Shown one piece after another: positions 42,632 to 51,204 of a stretch of 64,000 nucleotides of DNA. Every line of letters starts with the position of its first letter. Position 1 is the first letter of the stretch. The translations under genes and the position numbers were made by a program. A model generated the notes under the pieces. That model searched no databases. It was not told the origin of the DNA and saw only the letters and a list, made by a program, of their open reading frames with translations. The stretch covers positions 62,001 through 126,000 of the forward strand of contig CAZGHS010000003.1 of NCBI GenBank assembly GCA_964525495.1, given 5' to 3'. This DNA is from CAZGHS01 sp964525495. Its GTDB lineage: Bacteria; Patescibacteriota; Microgenomatia; JALYQM01.

Positions 42632-43578
42632 TTGCTATCACTTTTTTCAATGACATTACTATGAAATGTTTGGTGTACCTCACGCAAATGCTTATTAGAA
42701 ACGTTAGTGTAGATTTGTGTCGTGGTAATGGATTTATGTCCAAGCATTTCCTGTATTGATCGCAGATCAGCGCCGTTAATTAGGAGATCAGTTGCGAATG
42801 AGTGCCGTAAGACATGCGGAGTGGTTGGAATGTTAATTCGTGCACGCTTTGCATATTTCTGCACGATACGCTGGACTGTGCGCTGTGTGAGACGCATTTT
42901 TTCGCCGTTGTCTGTAGCATCGACACCTCGTGAGTAGCGTATGAATAGTGGCGCGAAACTATCAGTGCGGATACTTAGATATCTTTTTATCCAATACACC
43001 GCGTCTTCACTTAGGAATATGATGCGCGCCTTTTTTCCTTTACCAATAATGGTATGCTCACGACGATCAAAATCGAGCTTATCCTTGTCCAGTTTTATAA
43101 CTTCTGATACACGCAGTCCTGTACTGAATAGTGTTTCTAGAACGGCTTTGTCACGCAGACCGATTTCGTCTGTCAGATCGATGCTATTGAGTAGCTTATA
43201 CATTTGGTCACGATCCAGTGCTAGGACCTCTTTGTGCTCGGCTTTGGGCAGTTCGATCTTGTCTGGAGCCATGGTCTTGATGTCGTTTCGAGCTAAATAT
43301 TTAAGAAATGACCTAATTGCTATCATGTGGTAGTTTTGAGTAATTCTTTGAAGAAATTCGCCCTTTTCGTCTGTGATATTGGCTAAATGAAGCCTAAAAA
43401 GCTTCATTGCATGAGTATCTATCTTCGATGGAGTAGGGGGGATGCCTTCTGATTGAAGCCAGTTATTGAATCGATCTAAATAATGTCGATAATTGCGAAC
43501 GGTGAGGGGAGAGCAACCTTTTTCTACCTGTAGGTAGGAGAGAAAGTCGTCAATATATTCATTGAGATTGAGCAGCAT
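42628..43578 (-). CDS. Xer-type tyrosine recombinase
   Basis: 316 aa. N-terminal SAM-like core-binding domain (about 5-100) and a catalytic domain with the R-K-H-R-H-Y set: Arg in FSTGLRVSEV, Lys in IGKGKKAR, HVLRHSFAT, LGHKSITTTQIY (nucleophile Tyr). Length and layout match XerC/XerD/XerA chromosome-dimer resolvases; as the only such gene here it may act alone, as XerH/XerA do. No phage genes flank it. A repeat-rich noncoding region lies upstream. Confidence 0.88.
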   Translation of the reverse strand: MLLNLNEYIDDFLSYLQVEKGCSPLTVRNYRHYLDRFNNWLQSEGIPPTPSKIDTHAMKLFRLHLANITDEKGEFLQRITQNYHMIAIRSFLKYLARNDIKTMAPDKIELPKAEHKEVLALDRDQMYKLLNSIDLTDEIGLRDKAVLETLFSTGLRVSEVIKLDKDKLDFDRREHTIIGKGKKARIIFLSEDAVYWIKRYLSIRTDSFAPLFIRYSRGVDATDNGEKMRLTQRTVQRIVQKYAKRARINIPTTPHVLRHSFATDLLINGADLRSIQEMLGHKSITTTQIYTNVSNKHLREVHQTFHSNVIEKSDSN

Positions 43579-44007
43579 ATGAGATTTTTATATCACAATA
43601 TTTACTCAATGTATATTCTATATTGTGCGACATAGGCGAGAGATGTCGAGATAGAGGCTATCTGTCAGAATGTGCTTTATTAGTAAGTGTTGCGTCGTTA
43701 TATTTACTATCTTAGGAGGGTAATATGTAAGAGGAGATAGTGCTATTAATTGATTAGATAGAAATTGAGCCTAAATATATATAAATTTATAGATTTTTGA
43801 TAACTTGTTATATTGTGTGCAATGCAGCAGTTTTAACTATAACTGAGCTCATATTAGCCATATACTGGTGTGGCTTTTGAATGCCAAGCCTCTATAGAGC
43901 ACTACAGAGCCTCCCTTTTAGCCTCAATCTGCGATATGCCTAATGTCGTAAAAGATATATTGTGCGACATGATATATCTATTAAAACAGCCCCTACTGCC
44001 CTGTTCT
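43579..44007. other. Noncoding region with ATATTGTG repeats beside the recombinase
   Basis: About 430 bp with no convincing gene. ATATTGTG occurs four times: inverted at 43594-43601, direct at 43620-43627, 43810-43817 and 43957-43964. Two of the copies extend to the 14-mer ATATTGTGCGACAT (43620-43633, 43957-43970). The second sits in a dyad, AGATATAT-11 nt-ATATATCT (43953-43979). ACTATCT/AGATAGT at about 43709-43745 is another dyad, and an AT-rich stretch lies at 43771-43797. The first pair brackets the recombinase promoter region. Recombination target or operators are both possible. Confidence 0.6.
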
Positions 44008-44799
44008 TTATCCCTGCCATGCTGTGGTAATTATCATAATAATAAATACGATGCATGCAACGATCGCGTATTCAACAATTGGTTTACGTGTAAGCTTCTT
44101 TTCGTAGAAATGCTGTAATATTCCTAGAAGTACGTAATATACGGCTACCAGGAATAATGAGGTCATTGCCACTGATTGCGGATAGAAATGCATTAGTATG
44201 TTGATCTGGATGAATACTATGGAGATGACGGCTATATAGAGGCTTGTACGCCTCGAGAAGGCTGATATTAGATCAAAGGACCACAGGAACTGTAGTGTTA
44301 AAGGTGAAATGGTGAGTGTTATTAAAATGCTTGAATATACAATATCCGCATGAAGTGAGACTATGTAGGACAACAAGAAATATGCGGTCAAAAGCGTGGC
44401 TATATACGAGACTGCATGAGCGGCCCTGAGTAATTGTATTGTTCGAATAGCAGCTACATTAAAAATGTTTTCAGTGAGTAGAATAATGTATGTTCCGATT
44501 GGAATAAGTGCGTATAAAGGGTACCGAAAGATTTTTCTTTCAGGCAATATTGATATAAACAAATTGCTGCCGACAATAAAGGTGATTGGCAATATAAACA
44601 ATGTAAGGTATTCAATGCCGGTTATATTTTCCCAAAGTGCATAATACATAATGGCATATAGGACTATGATTATCCCAATTAGTCCGAGAGGTCCGTACTG
44701 CCATATGGTGGGAAAAAACCACGATAATCCGAAAGTTGCGATGCTGGCGAGTATAAATCGTTGTCGCTTGGTAAGGGAAATAAGTTTTAATGATGCCAC
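44008..44799 (-). CDS. Multi-pass membrane protein, unknown
   Basis: 263 aa, about eight hydrophobic segments spread over the whole length, short connecting loops, and few charged residues apart from the N-terminus (SLTKRQR) and a KKLTRK loop near the end. No recognised motif or catalytic residue. The start is GTG at 44799, 6 nt after TAAAAT, so probably leaderless. It shares an overlapping divergent promoter with the TPR gene. Confidence 0.7.
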   Translation of the reverse strand: MASLKLISLTKRQRFILASIATFGLSWFFPTIWQYGPLGLIGIIIVLYAIMYYALWENITGIEYLTLFILPITFIVGSNLFISILPERKIFRYPLYALIPIGTYIILLTENIFNVAAIRTIQLLRAAHAVSYIATLLTAYFLLSYIVSLHADIVYSSILITLTISPLTLQFLWSFDLISAFSRRTSLYIAVISIVFIQINILMHFYPQSVAMTSLFLVAVYYVLLGILQHFYEKKLTRKPIVEYAIVACIVFIIMIITTAWQG

Positions 44800-44805
44800 T
44801 TCCCT

Positions 44806-44855
44806 ATTTTATCACAGATAAAATATTGACAAAGGTGTAACTATGCTTGTACTAT
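44806..44855. promoter_or_regulatory. Overlapping divergent promoters (membrane protein / TPR protein)
   Basis: Plus strand: perfect TTGACA (44826-44831), 18 bp, TACTAT (44850-44855), 7 nt before ATG 44863. Minus strand: TTGTCA (44833-44828), 16 bp, TAAAAT (44811-44806), 6 nt before GTG 44799. The two -35 boxes overlap by four bases, so the polymerases should compete. Confidence 0.7.
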
Positions 44856-44862
44856 TTCCATT

Positions 44863-45600
44863 ATGATTCAATCTGTCCTTGTGCAGAAAGCTATTCACGC
44901 AGCTTTACATTCAGAATGGCAAACCGCAATTGATCTTAATGAAAAGATCCTGGAACAATTTCCACAAGATTTGGATAGTTTAAATCGATTAGCGCGGGCT
45001 TGCTTTGAAACGGGTGATATTTCTCGTTGTAAGCAGATATATAAAGAGGTGCTCGAGATAGATCCTTATAACGTTATCGCGCAGAAGAATATGCGTCGAT
45101 TTCAACTACTTAAAGGCAATGGTGATGAATTGTCTTTTTCTCTTGCCCAATCAGCTAAAAACTTAGCGTCTGCAGGATTTTCCAAGCCAATGACAAATTT
45201 TATTGAAGAGCCAGGTAAAACCAAGGTTATTCAGTTAGTTCGTATCGCAGAGCCCCAAGTACTTTTTACACTTCATAGTGGTGATGTAGTGGTGTTAACT
45301 CCTAAGCAGCGAGGCGTTCATATTTTTACGGAATCTAATTTGTATATTGGTCGTATTCCTGATGATCTCGCATATCAGCTTCATTATTTAATGAAAAGTG
45401 GAAATAAATACGAGGGATACATTAAGACTGTTCAAGCTAATGTAGTGTACGTCTTTGTCAGAGAGCTTTATAGAACTCCGGAATTTATTTCTCGGCCTAC
45501 CTTTTCTTATATGGTTGAAATACCTGCGCAGGAAACATTATCAGAGCCTGAGAGCACCGAAACAAGTGAAGAAGAAATTAACCCTGACGAGCAGTCGTAG
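44863..45600 (+). CDS. TPR-repeat protein
   Basis: 245 aa. Two to three tetratricopeptide repeats in the first 85 residues (WQTAIDLNEKILEQFPQDLD, ARACFETGDISRCKQIYKEV). The middle part (about 120-215) is an alpha/beta or beta-barrel region with VLTPKQRGVHIF, and the C-terminus is acidic. Such two-part proteins are common in CPR genomes without known role. No signal peptide, so cytoplasmic. Overlaps the convergent next gene by 23 bp. Confidence 0.75.
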   Translation: MIQSVLVQKAIHAALHSEWQTAIDLNEKILEQFPQDLDSLNRLARACFETGDISRCKQIYKEVLEIDPYNVIAQKNMRRFQLLKGNGDELSFSLAQSAKNLASAGFSKPMTNFIEEPGKTKVIQLVRIAEPQVLFTLHSGDVVVLTPKQRGVHIFTESNLYIGRIPDDLAYQLHYLMKSGNKYEGYIKTVQANVVYVFVRELYRTPEFISRPTFSYMVEIPAQETLSEPESTETSEEEINPDEQS

Positions 45601-46183
45601 TACTCTCCCCCTCTAAAGCGTTGTGAACAATGTTAGAGAAAAGCCTATTTTGAGTAGTTATATCTGGGGATAGTGTGTGAATTCGCTTATAAAAATTCTC
45701 CCACAGTAATTGATCGATACCGCTCAATACATATTCTGGTGGTCTTTTAAAGAGGATGCGTCTAGAGACATAGAAGACGTTCGTGTATTTGCTGCGTATG
45801 ATGTACTGATACGCTAGAACGTTTTTACCTGTTAAATTAGTAACATTTTCTTCAATAATAAAATCAGATAGTATTTGTGGTTGCCAAATACTTGCGCTCA
45901 TTGGATAGTAAAATACATAGATAGGGTCTTTGGTTGTATACATTTTTTCAATTACAACATCGTAAGCAGGATTCTGCAGTAAGAAACCGAGCATTCTTTG
46001 AAACTCTTGTTCAAACCCTTGTAGCGTATCGATTATGATCGGTGCTGGTGGTACGTATGCTGGTTGTGTTTTAAGTTTTGGTGTCTCTATTTTCGAAAGG
46101 TCCGGAAGAAGCTCTTTCATGGATCGAAGTGTCAGAACGACACCTCCGATAATGATAATTACGATAAATATCCCAATAGCCAT
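45578..46183 (-). CDS. Membrane-anchored hypothetical protein
   Basis: 201 aa. One N-terminal membrane helix (AIGIFIVIIIIGGVVLTL), a Pro-rich linker (KLKTQPAYVPPAPI) and a soluble domain of about 150 aa rich in aromatic and beta-type residues. No recognised motif. The promoter places the start codon 6 nt after TATAAT. Confidence 0.65.
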   Translation of the reverse strand: MAIGIFIVIIIIGGVVLTLRSMKELLPDLSKIETPKLKTQPAYVPPAPIIIDTLQGFEQEFQRMLGFLLQNPAYDVVIEKMYTTKDPIYVFYYPMSASIWQPQILSDFIIEENVTNLTGKNVLAYQYIIRSKYTNVFYVSRRILFKRPPEYVLSGIDQLLWENFYKRIHTLSPDITTQNRLFSNIVHNALEGESTTTARQG

Positions 46184-46189
46184 TCTATT

Positions 46190-46218
46190 ATTATACTATA
46201 GGATATTATTAAGATCAA
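46190..46218 (-). promoter_or_regulatory. Promoter of the membrane-anchored hypothetical (leaderless type)
   Basis: Minus strand TTGATC (46218-46213), 17 bp, perfect TATAAT (46195-46190), then 6 nt to ATG 46183. One of the clearest leaderless-type promoters in the window. Confidence 0.75.
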
Positions 46219-46219
46219 A

Positions 46220-47299
46220 CTACAATGATGTATTGCCTTCAATCAGGCTCGCATAGGAGTTTCCAATAATTACAGTGATATCTGAAGTTGAGCTTTCTGG
46301 ACTCACAAAGACTTCACAGTCAATCAGTGCGCGCTTTAGCTCAATTACTGTTGCTGAGTTTTCCCATTCCTTTTTGGAGATAATAATCTGTGTTTTCTCT
46401 GAAATCTCAGTGCGATTTCCTACATCGATTACTACACCGCCCATGTTTGTTACGATACGAGCAAACTTTCCGCCAAGTCCAGTCACTTGAGTACTGTTTT
46501 CTATCTGAATATTGGCTTTCTCTTGCATTAATGCAATATTTTGAAAAGACTTTTTGATATATGCATCGAGCTTATTTTGATCTGATGTAACTACAGGACT
46601 GCCGTCCTTACTAATTTCTTTACTACCGATCCCGTATTCTACAATATCGATATCTGTAGTCATTTCTGCGGGAATTCCTCGTAATACTTGCGCAAGATGT
46701 AACATGTTCCACGGGGACTGTGAAGTGATGAGGTTTTGTGTAGCCCAGTCTTTATCGAATGTTAGTTTAAACATGGTAAATGGTTGTGTTAGCCATGTAC
46801 TAAATGGTGTTTCGCTTTCGCTATTTGTTTTTACAATGTAGATTGTTTTGGCTGGAACTCCGAAATATTCTGTAAGTGTTTGATTTATTAAACTATGTGT
46901 ATCTTTTCCTTGTTCAAGATTTGCTATCTTGTAAAGAGAAGCTAATTTAAACTCATCAAAGCCATACGGAAGATGCATGATTGTTTCCGCTGGTAAATGA
47001 ATGGTTTTGAGTGTTTGCTCGTGAGTGTCAACTATGGATAAAGATGCTTGTGTCACATAGTCTTGTTCGTCAAGTTGCAATGTGTAGAAACGAATTTGAT
47101 CGGTTTCAGCATACACTCCGAACTCTGATTCTTCAGAAGCGTATATGGAGATAGGCTCTAAAATATGCCTGGCAGTCCACGCACCATACCCCACCAAAGA
47201 TATCGTGCTTATCAGTCCAACGCAAATAAGCATCCGTGAGGCGCGTTTTTTAAATTGTTTGAGAGAGCCGTTTGACCGAGCTCTTTTTTTTTTAGCCAT
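46220..47299 (-). CDS. LCP/LytR_C-like envelope protein
   Basis: 359 aa. Basic N-terminus (KKKRARSNGSLKQFKKR), one membrane helix (about 23-45), then an extracellular part. A middle region (about 95-150: IHLPAETIMHLPYGFDEFKL to TEYFGVPAKTIYIV) resembles a degenerate LytR-CpsA-Psr domain. The C-terminal 100 aa (IQIENSTQVTGLGGKFARIV and DITVIIGNSYAS) match the LytR C-terminal domain pattern. LCP proteins attach glycopolymers to peptidoglycan; several catalytic residues seem lost, so binding only is possible. Confidence 0.6.
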   Translation of the reverse strand: MAKKKRARSNGSLKQFKKRASRMLICVGLISTISLVGYGAWTARHILEPISIYASEESEFGVYAETDQIRFYTLQLDEQDYVTQASLSIVDTHEQTLKTIHLPAETIMHLPYGFDEFKLASLYKIANLEQGKDTHSLINQTLTEYFGVPAKTIYIVKTNSESETPFSTWLTQPFTMFKLTFDKDWATQNLITSQSPWNMLHLAQVLRGIPAEMTTDIDIVEYGIGSKEISKDGSPVVTSDQNKLDAYIKKSFQNIALMQEKANIQIENSTQVTGLGGKFARIVTNMGGVVIDVGNRTEISEKTQIIISKKEWENSATVIELKRALIDCEVFVSPESSTSDITVIIGNSYASLIEGNTSL

Positions 47300-47437
47300 G
47301 GGCAGTAATAGCTTCTAAAGAATAGTCCGTGTTATAGAGTTAGATGTATATAACGATAAGTAACTTTACTCATTTTTGTCAAATAAATTCGTATATTATT
47401 CGGTTTTTCTCTGTTACAATGTCTTAGGAGGATACAC

Positions 47438-48805
47438 ATGACTAAACTAATTCAATATGACTACTCTTTTATGCTATCTGACGTCGTCGGAGAGCATGGT
47501 GCGACAATGAATGATTTAGCAGGGCTTCAATCTCAGATGCTTGAGATGAGAACCTCACATTTTTCCAAAGAGTCTCCTCTGGGCTTTATGACGCTCCCCT
47601 TTGAAACCGAAACAGTGAATACTGTAAAGCAATTAGCTGAAGAAGTTGCTGCGCGTTTTTCTACTTTAATAGTTTTAGGTATCGGGGGTTCTGACTTGGG
47701 TGCTCGAGCTACCATACAAGCTCTCCCCTCCTCTGGTATGACTGTTTTGTTCCTTGGTAGTAATACAGATCCAATCGAAATAGAACAGACTTTGAATGGA
47801 GTTTCATGGCCTGACACGGCAGTTAATGTAATTTCCAAATCTGGTGACACTATTGAAACAATGTCGACCTTTATCTATATTCGTGACCAATTAAAAAAAA
47901 GTGTCGGAGATAGTTTTAATGAGCATATTATTGCAGCGACTGATGCGTCGACAGGAACACTCCGCACTATTGCAGAAAGAGAAAAATATAGAACATTAGT
48001 TGTACCAGAAAATGTTGGTGGTCGGTTCTCTGTTCTTTCAACAGTAGGCCTTTTTCCTATCGCATGCGCAGGGGTAGATATTGTTGCCTTGCTGGAAGGA
48101 TCTCGAGATCTTTGTCTTGATCTTAATAACTTCGATAATACTAAGATGCACGGTGTTGAAATATTCTCTGCATTACATTTCTTGGGTTTTACACAAAAGA
48201 ATCAGAACGTGCATGTCTTTATTCCGTATGCCACTTCTTTGCGCAATGTCGGTTTTTGGTTTCGACAACTTTGGGCTGAAAGCCTCGGGAAACATATGAC
48301 GGTTGATGGACAGACTGTGTATACCGGTCCTACTCCTGTTGCTGCGCTTGGTGCAACTGATCAGCATTCACAATTTCAACTGTATTACTATGGACCGTTT
48401 GATAAGCTTATAACTTTTGTTGATGTTGAAGATTATGGAAGCGACTTAGAAGTCCCGGAAGGTTTTGAAGACATTGAAGGCATTTCCTATACCAAAGGTC
48501 TTCGCTTTGAAAAAATTCTTCGTTCAGAGCTGCAAGCATCTTCTCTTGCACTCGCTGAACGTAAGCGTCCCAATGGACGACTAATTTTGCCTGAAATATC
48601 TGCATATACCATTGGACAGTTATTCCAATTTCTTGAGATTGCCACAGTATATGTTGGATTCTTACTGCGTATTAATCCCTTTGATCAACCTGGAGTTGAG
48701 CTTGGAAAGCAAAATATGTATGCGATTTTGGGCAGAAAAGGGTTTGAAAAGCGGAACGAAGAGCTTCAACAACTAATGAAATTTTATGCTAAAAGAGTTG
48801 TTTGA
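47438..48805 (+). CDS. pgi: Glucose-6-phosphate isomerase
   Basis: 455 aa, interconverts glucose-6-P and fructose-6-P. SIS folds with VLGIGGSDLGARA, ISKSGDTIETM, and ENVGGRFSVLSTVGLFP; catalytic Glu region in RQLWAESLGK and the C-terminal QPGVELGK. Length fits the Bacillus-type enzyme. Strong site TAGGAGG precedes the ATG and TACAAT (47415-47420) is the likely -10. Supports a fermentative sugar metabolism or sugar interconversion for envelope glycans. Confidence 0.95.
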   Translation: MTKLIQYDYSFMLSDVVGEHGATMNDLAGLQSQMLEMRTSHFSKESPLGFMTLPFETETVNTVKQLAEEVAARFSTLIVLGIGGSDLGARATIQALPSSGMTVLFLGSNTDPIEIEQTLNGVSWPDTAVNVISKSGDTIETMSTFIYIRDQLKKSVGDSFNEHIIAATDASTGTLRTIAEREKYRTLVVPENVGGRFSVLSTVGLFPIACAGVDIVALLEGSRDLCLDLNNFDNTKMHGVEIFSALHFLGFTQKNQNVHVFIPYATSLRNVGFWFRQLWAESLGKHMTVDGQTVYTGPTPVAALGATDQHSQFQLYYYGPFDKLITFVDVEDYGSDLEVPEGFEDIEGISYTKGLRFEKILRSELQASSLALAERKRPNGRLILPEISAYTIGQLFQFLEIATVYVGFLLRINPFDQPGVELGKQNMYAILGRKGFEKRNEELQQLMKFYAKRVV

Positions 48806-48855
48806 TTACGCCTTTATAATGCATTAATCTGTGTGTTTTTAGCGCAGCTTTTTAA

Positions 48856-48891
48856 TAGACAAAGATATGTGATTCTACTACCATTGTAGTA
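48856..48891 (+). promoter_or_regulatory. Promoter and operator candidate of the XRE regulator
   Basis: TAGACA (48856-48861), 17 bp, TACCAT (48879-48884), 6 nt to ATG 48891. A perfect dyad TACTAC-CATT-GTAGTA (48876-48891) covers the -10 box and first base of the start codon, an ideal place for autorepression. Confidence 0.6.
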
Positions 48892-49193
48892 TGTCAGACC
48901 TGCCCAATACTCTTAACTTTCAGATGCTTGCTGATCGAATTCGCATTGCTCGTAAAGAAGCCACACTTTCTCAAATTGACCTTGCTCAGTTAGTGGGAGT
49001 TTCTGATAAGGCGATTAGCTCATATGAAGTCGGTAGAGCTGTTCCCCCACTCGATATTCTTAAGAAAATAAGTGTCGTAACAAGTAAGCAAATGTCGTTC
49101 TTTTTTGAAGAAGATCCGGCCACACGCGTAGTCTTACAAAAAGTTGATAAGATGATTGAAGAATTGAACAACATTAAAAAGATATTTAATTAG
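48891..49193 (+). CDS. XRE-family transcriptional regulator
   Basis: 100 aa. Helix-turn-helix at about residues 13-67 (LADRIRIARKEATLSQIDLA and VSDKAISSYEVGRAVPPLDIL). A short C-terminal helix may dimerise. Stand-alone Cro/CI-like regulator without effector domain; no toxin partner adjacent. Overlaps the convergent glycosyltransferase gene by 4 bp. Confidence 0.9.
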   Translation: MSDLPNTLNFQMLADRIRIARKEATLSQIDLAQLVGVSDKAISSYEVGRAVPPLDILKKISVVTSKQMSFFFEEDPATRVVLQKVDKMIEELNNIKKIFN

Positions 49194-50767
49194 TGCATAT
49201 AGAGCATATAGTGCTGAGTTGTTTCTTTTTTTAAGTCCTGCATTGTTTCCAGACAATTGTTGTAATAGGTCGGAAAAACTTTATTCTCATTGGAATACAT
49301 TATGATGTTGTAGTTCTCTTGGTAGACTAGCTTATGAAGCTCAGCGCATTTGGGCTGATAGAATGCTTGAAGATCACGAATATCTACTTGTCCATGCGAG
49401 ATAAACCCAACAGGGAGGGTAATGCCCCAATCAAGTGCAATGAGTTTTGTTTTATTTACTACAAATCTTTGTGTTAGTTGTGTGATCTCGGTTCGTTTCC
49501 AGAAAATTTTCATCTTATTATCTTTGATTTGCTGACTGAAGTTGGTCAGGATCATGACGTTGGTTGTGACGATTACTATAAGGAGACTGACTATCTGATA
49601 TTTATATCGGGAGTAGTATTTTATGAGAAGCATTGCAAGAAGAATGTGTGGTAATGGATAGAGCATCAACATATGATGTGGACCGTTAGCATGGGGTGTC
49701 AGGACAATAAAAAACATTATCGAAAGGGTTAAAAATGCGGTGTAGGTAATCGGATCAAGAAGTGGTTCTGTTTTGCGGTTACGGAACTTTTGGTATAGAG
49801 TCTTTGTGCAAAATGGAACAATAATACCCGCTATAAGAATACCCGTTATGTTAAGTGCAAAAATGTTTTCCGAAAGTATGTAATTAGGAATACTGGTGCC
49901 ACTTAAAGTGTAAAAGAGCGTTGTTATTTTGTTTACTATATTTGAACTATAGTTTGTAAGGAGTGTCAGACTATTTGTTGATTGTGCAGATGTCAGAAGA
50001 TAGCCTTCGAACTCCTGAAAAGATTTTTGCGATTCGTAATAGAAAAACGGTCGTTTGAATATAAATAGGAAGAATGGAAGTCCGAAACCAAGACCAAGGA
50101 GGAAGTAAGAAATAGTTTGTCGAAGATTTTTGTAATGAGCTTGATGTATATGATATGTGATCAGCAATGTCGTCGGAAGGATAATCCAGAGAGAGTTTAG
50201 CTTGTCCCACAGCAGTAAGCCGATAGTTGCACCAAAGAGAAACGCTTTTTGGCGAGTGGCATTGTTTGTAATAATTGATGATCCTACGAGAATAAGTATC
50301 ATTTTAAGAATATTTTGAAGCGCGACTGGTCCCCAATCAAATGTGCTGGAAAGTATAAAGGATGGATCGCATGCGAGTATGGCTAAGGTAAGTAATGCCG
50401 TTTTACGATTAAAATATTTCTTGGCGTAGAGATAGGTTAAAGCAAGAGTAATCGCGCCGCACGCTATGGTCATGACACGAAGCGTTAATAAACTATCTGA
50501 AAACAGCAAGAACCCTAAGGAGAGTAGATACGACTTGAGTGGGCCAACGTAATATAAAATCATAAGTGGTACGGTATGTTCAAGAAATGAAGCTTTCACT
50601 ACTCTATGCACTTGTGAAATATAATCCGGATCGAGGATCTCCTGTGCTGCAACGGCATGCAGAAGTTCATCATAGTAATAACCGACTGACGATATATTCC
50701 AAAGTGAAGCAACGGCATATACACAATAAATCGTTATAATAAGCCAGTTTTTTGTTATTAGATTCAT
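49190..50767 (-). CDS. GT-C membrane glycosyltransferase (GT39/ArnT-like)
   Basis: 525 aa with about ten membrane helices. YYYDELLHAVAA in the first extracellular loop carries the DE catalytic pair typical of polyprenyl-phosphate-sugar-dependent GT-C enzymes. A soluble C-terminal part of about 110 aa follows (from KRTEITQLTQRF). It would move a sugar from a lipid carrier to a surface protein or glycan outside the membrane; acceptor unknown. Divergent from the CheY-like gene. Confidence 0.78.
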   Translation of the reverse strand: MNLITKNWLIITIYCVYAVASLWNISSVGYYYDELLHAVAAQEILDPDYISQVHRVVKASFLEHTVPLMILYYVGPLKSYLLSLGFLLFSDSLLTLRVMTIACGAITLALTYLYAKKYFNRKTALLTLAILACDPSFILSSTFDWGPVALQNILKMILILVGSSIITNNATRQKAFLFGATIGLLLWDKLNSLWIILPTTLLITYHIHQAHYKNLRQTISYFLLGLGFGLPFFLFIFKRPFFYYESQKSFQEFEGYLLTSAQSTNSLTLLTNYSSNIVNKITTLFYTLSGTSIPNYILSENIFALNITGILIAGIIVPFCTKTLYQKFRNRKTEPLLDPITYTAFLTLSIMFFIVLTPHANGPHHMLMLYPLPHILLAMLLIKYYSRYKYQIVSLLIVIVTTNVMILTNFSQQIKDNKMKIFWKRTEITQLTQRFVVNKTKLIALDWGITLPVGFISHGQVDIRDLQAFYQPKCAELHKLVYQENYNIIMYSNENKVFPTYYNNCLETMQDLKKETTQHYMLYMH

Positions 50768-50813
50768 ATTTTATCTGTTTTTATGGTACAATTACGGTAT
50801 ACTTTTTTCTTCT

Positions 50814-51203
50814 ATGAAAACTATCCTCGCTGTAGATGACGATGACGCAATATTAGAACTTCTCTCGACGGCGCTCGAGATAGAAGATACTTCGGTGCTG
50901 ATTGCAAATAACGCAAATCAGGCATTACAATTGGCTAAGAAGCATACCCCTCATGTTATTTTACTTGATCTGATGATGCCTGAATATGATGGGTTTGAGT
51001 TCTATACAATACTTAAACAGGTTCCTGAGCTTGCACATACAAAATATATTATGTTCACGGCGCAAGGTAGTAAATCTAATTTGTGGGAAAGTATTGATCT
51101 TAACTTTGATGACTTTGTTGCAAAACCCTTTGATTTGACAGAATTAGAAATCCGTATCCGCCACCAACTTCAAAATGAAGAGCCGACTCGTGTGAGACGA
51201 TAA
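50814..51203 (+). CDS. CheY-like single-domain response regulator
   Basis: 129 aa receiver domain. Acidic pocket DDDD at residues 7-10, phospho-acceptor Asp in VILLDLMMPEYDG, conserved Thr in MFTAQG and Lys in FVAKPFD. No output domain and no histidine kinase in the window. TATACT (50798-50803) lies 10 nt upstream of ATG, without a Shine-Dalgarno. One base separates it from the DUF192-like gene, which it may serve. Confidence 0.92.
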   Translation: MKTILAVDDDDAILELLSTALEIEDTSVLIANNANQALQLAKKHTPHVILLDLMMPEYDGFEFYTILKQVPELAHTKYIMFTAQGSKSNLWESIDLNFDDFVAKPFDLTELEIRIRHQLQNEEPTRVRR

Positions 51204-51204
51204 T

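Noticed and set aside
42628..43578. Integrated phage or plasmid marked by the tyrosine recombinase
   Set aside because: No phage, plasmid or transfer genes and no att-like duplication of a tRNA around it; it looks like a housekeeping Xer protein.
43579..44007. Replication origin
   Set aside because: AT-rich and repeat-bearing, but no DnaA boxes (TTATNCACA) and no dnaA/dnaN nearby.
43870..44118. 82-aa plus-strand frame
   Set aside because: It overlaps the start of the noncoding repeat region and the 3' end of the minus-strand membrane protein; composition is unlike a protein (Cys-rich, no ribosome site).
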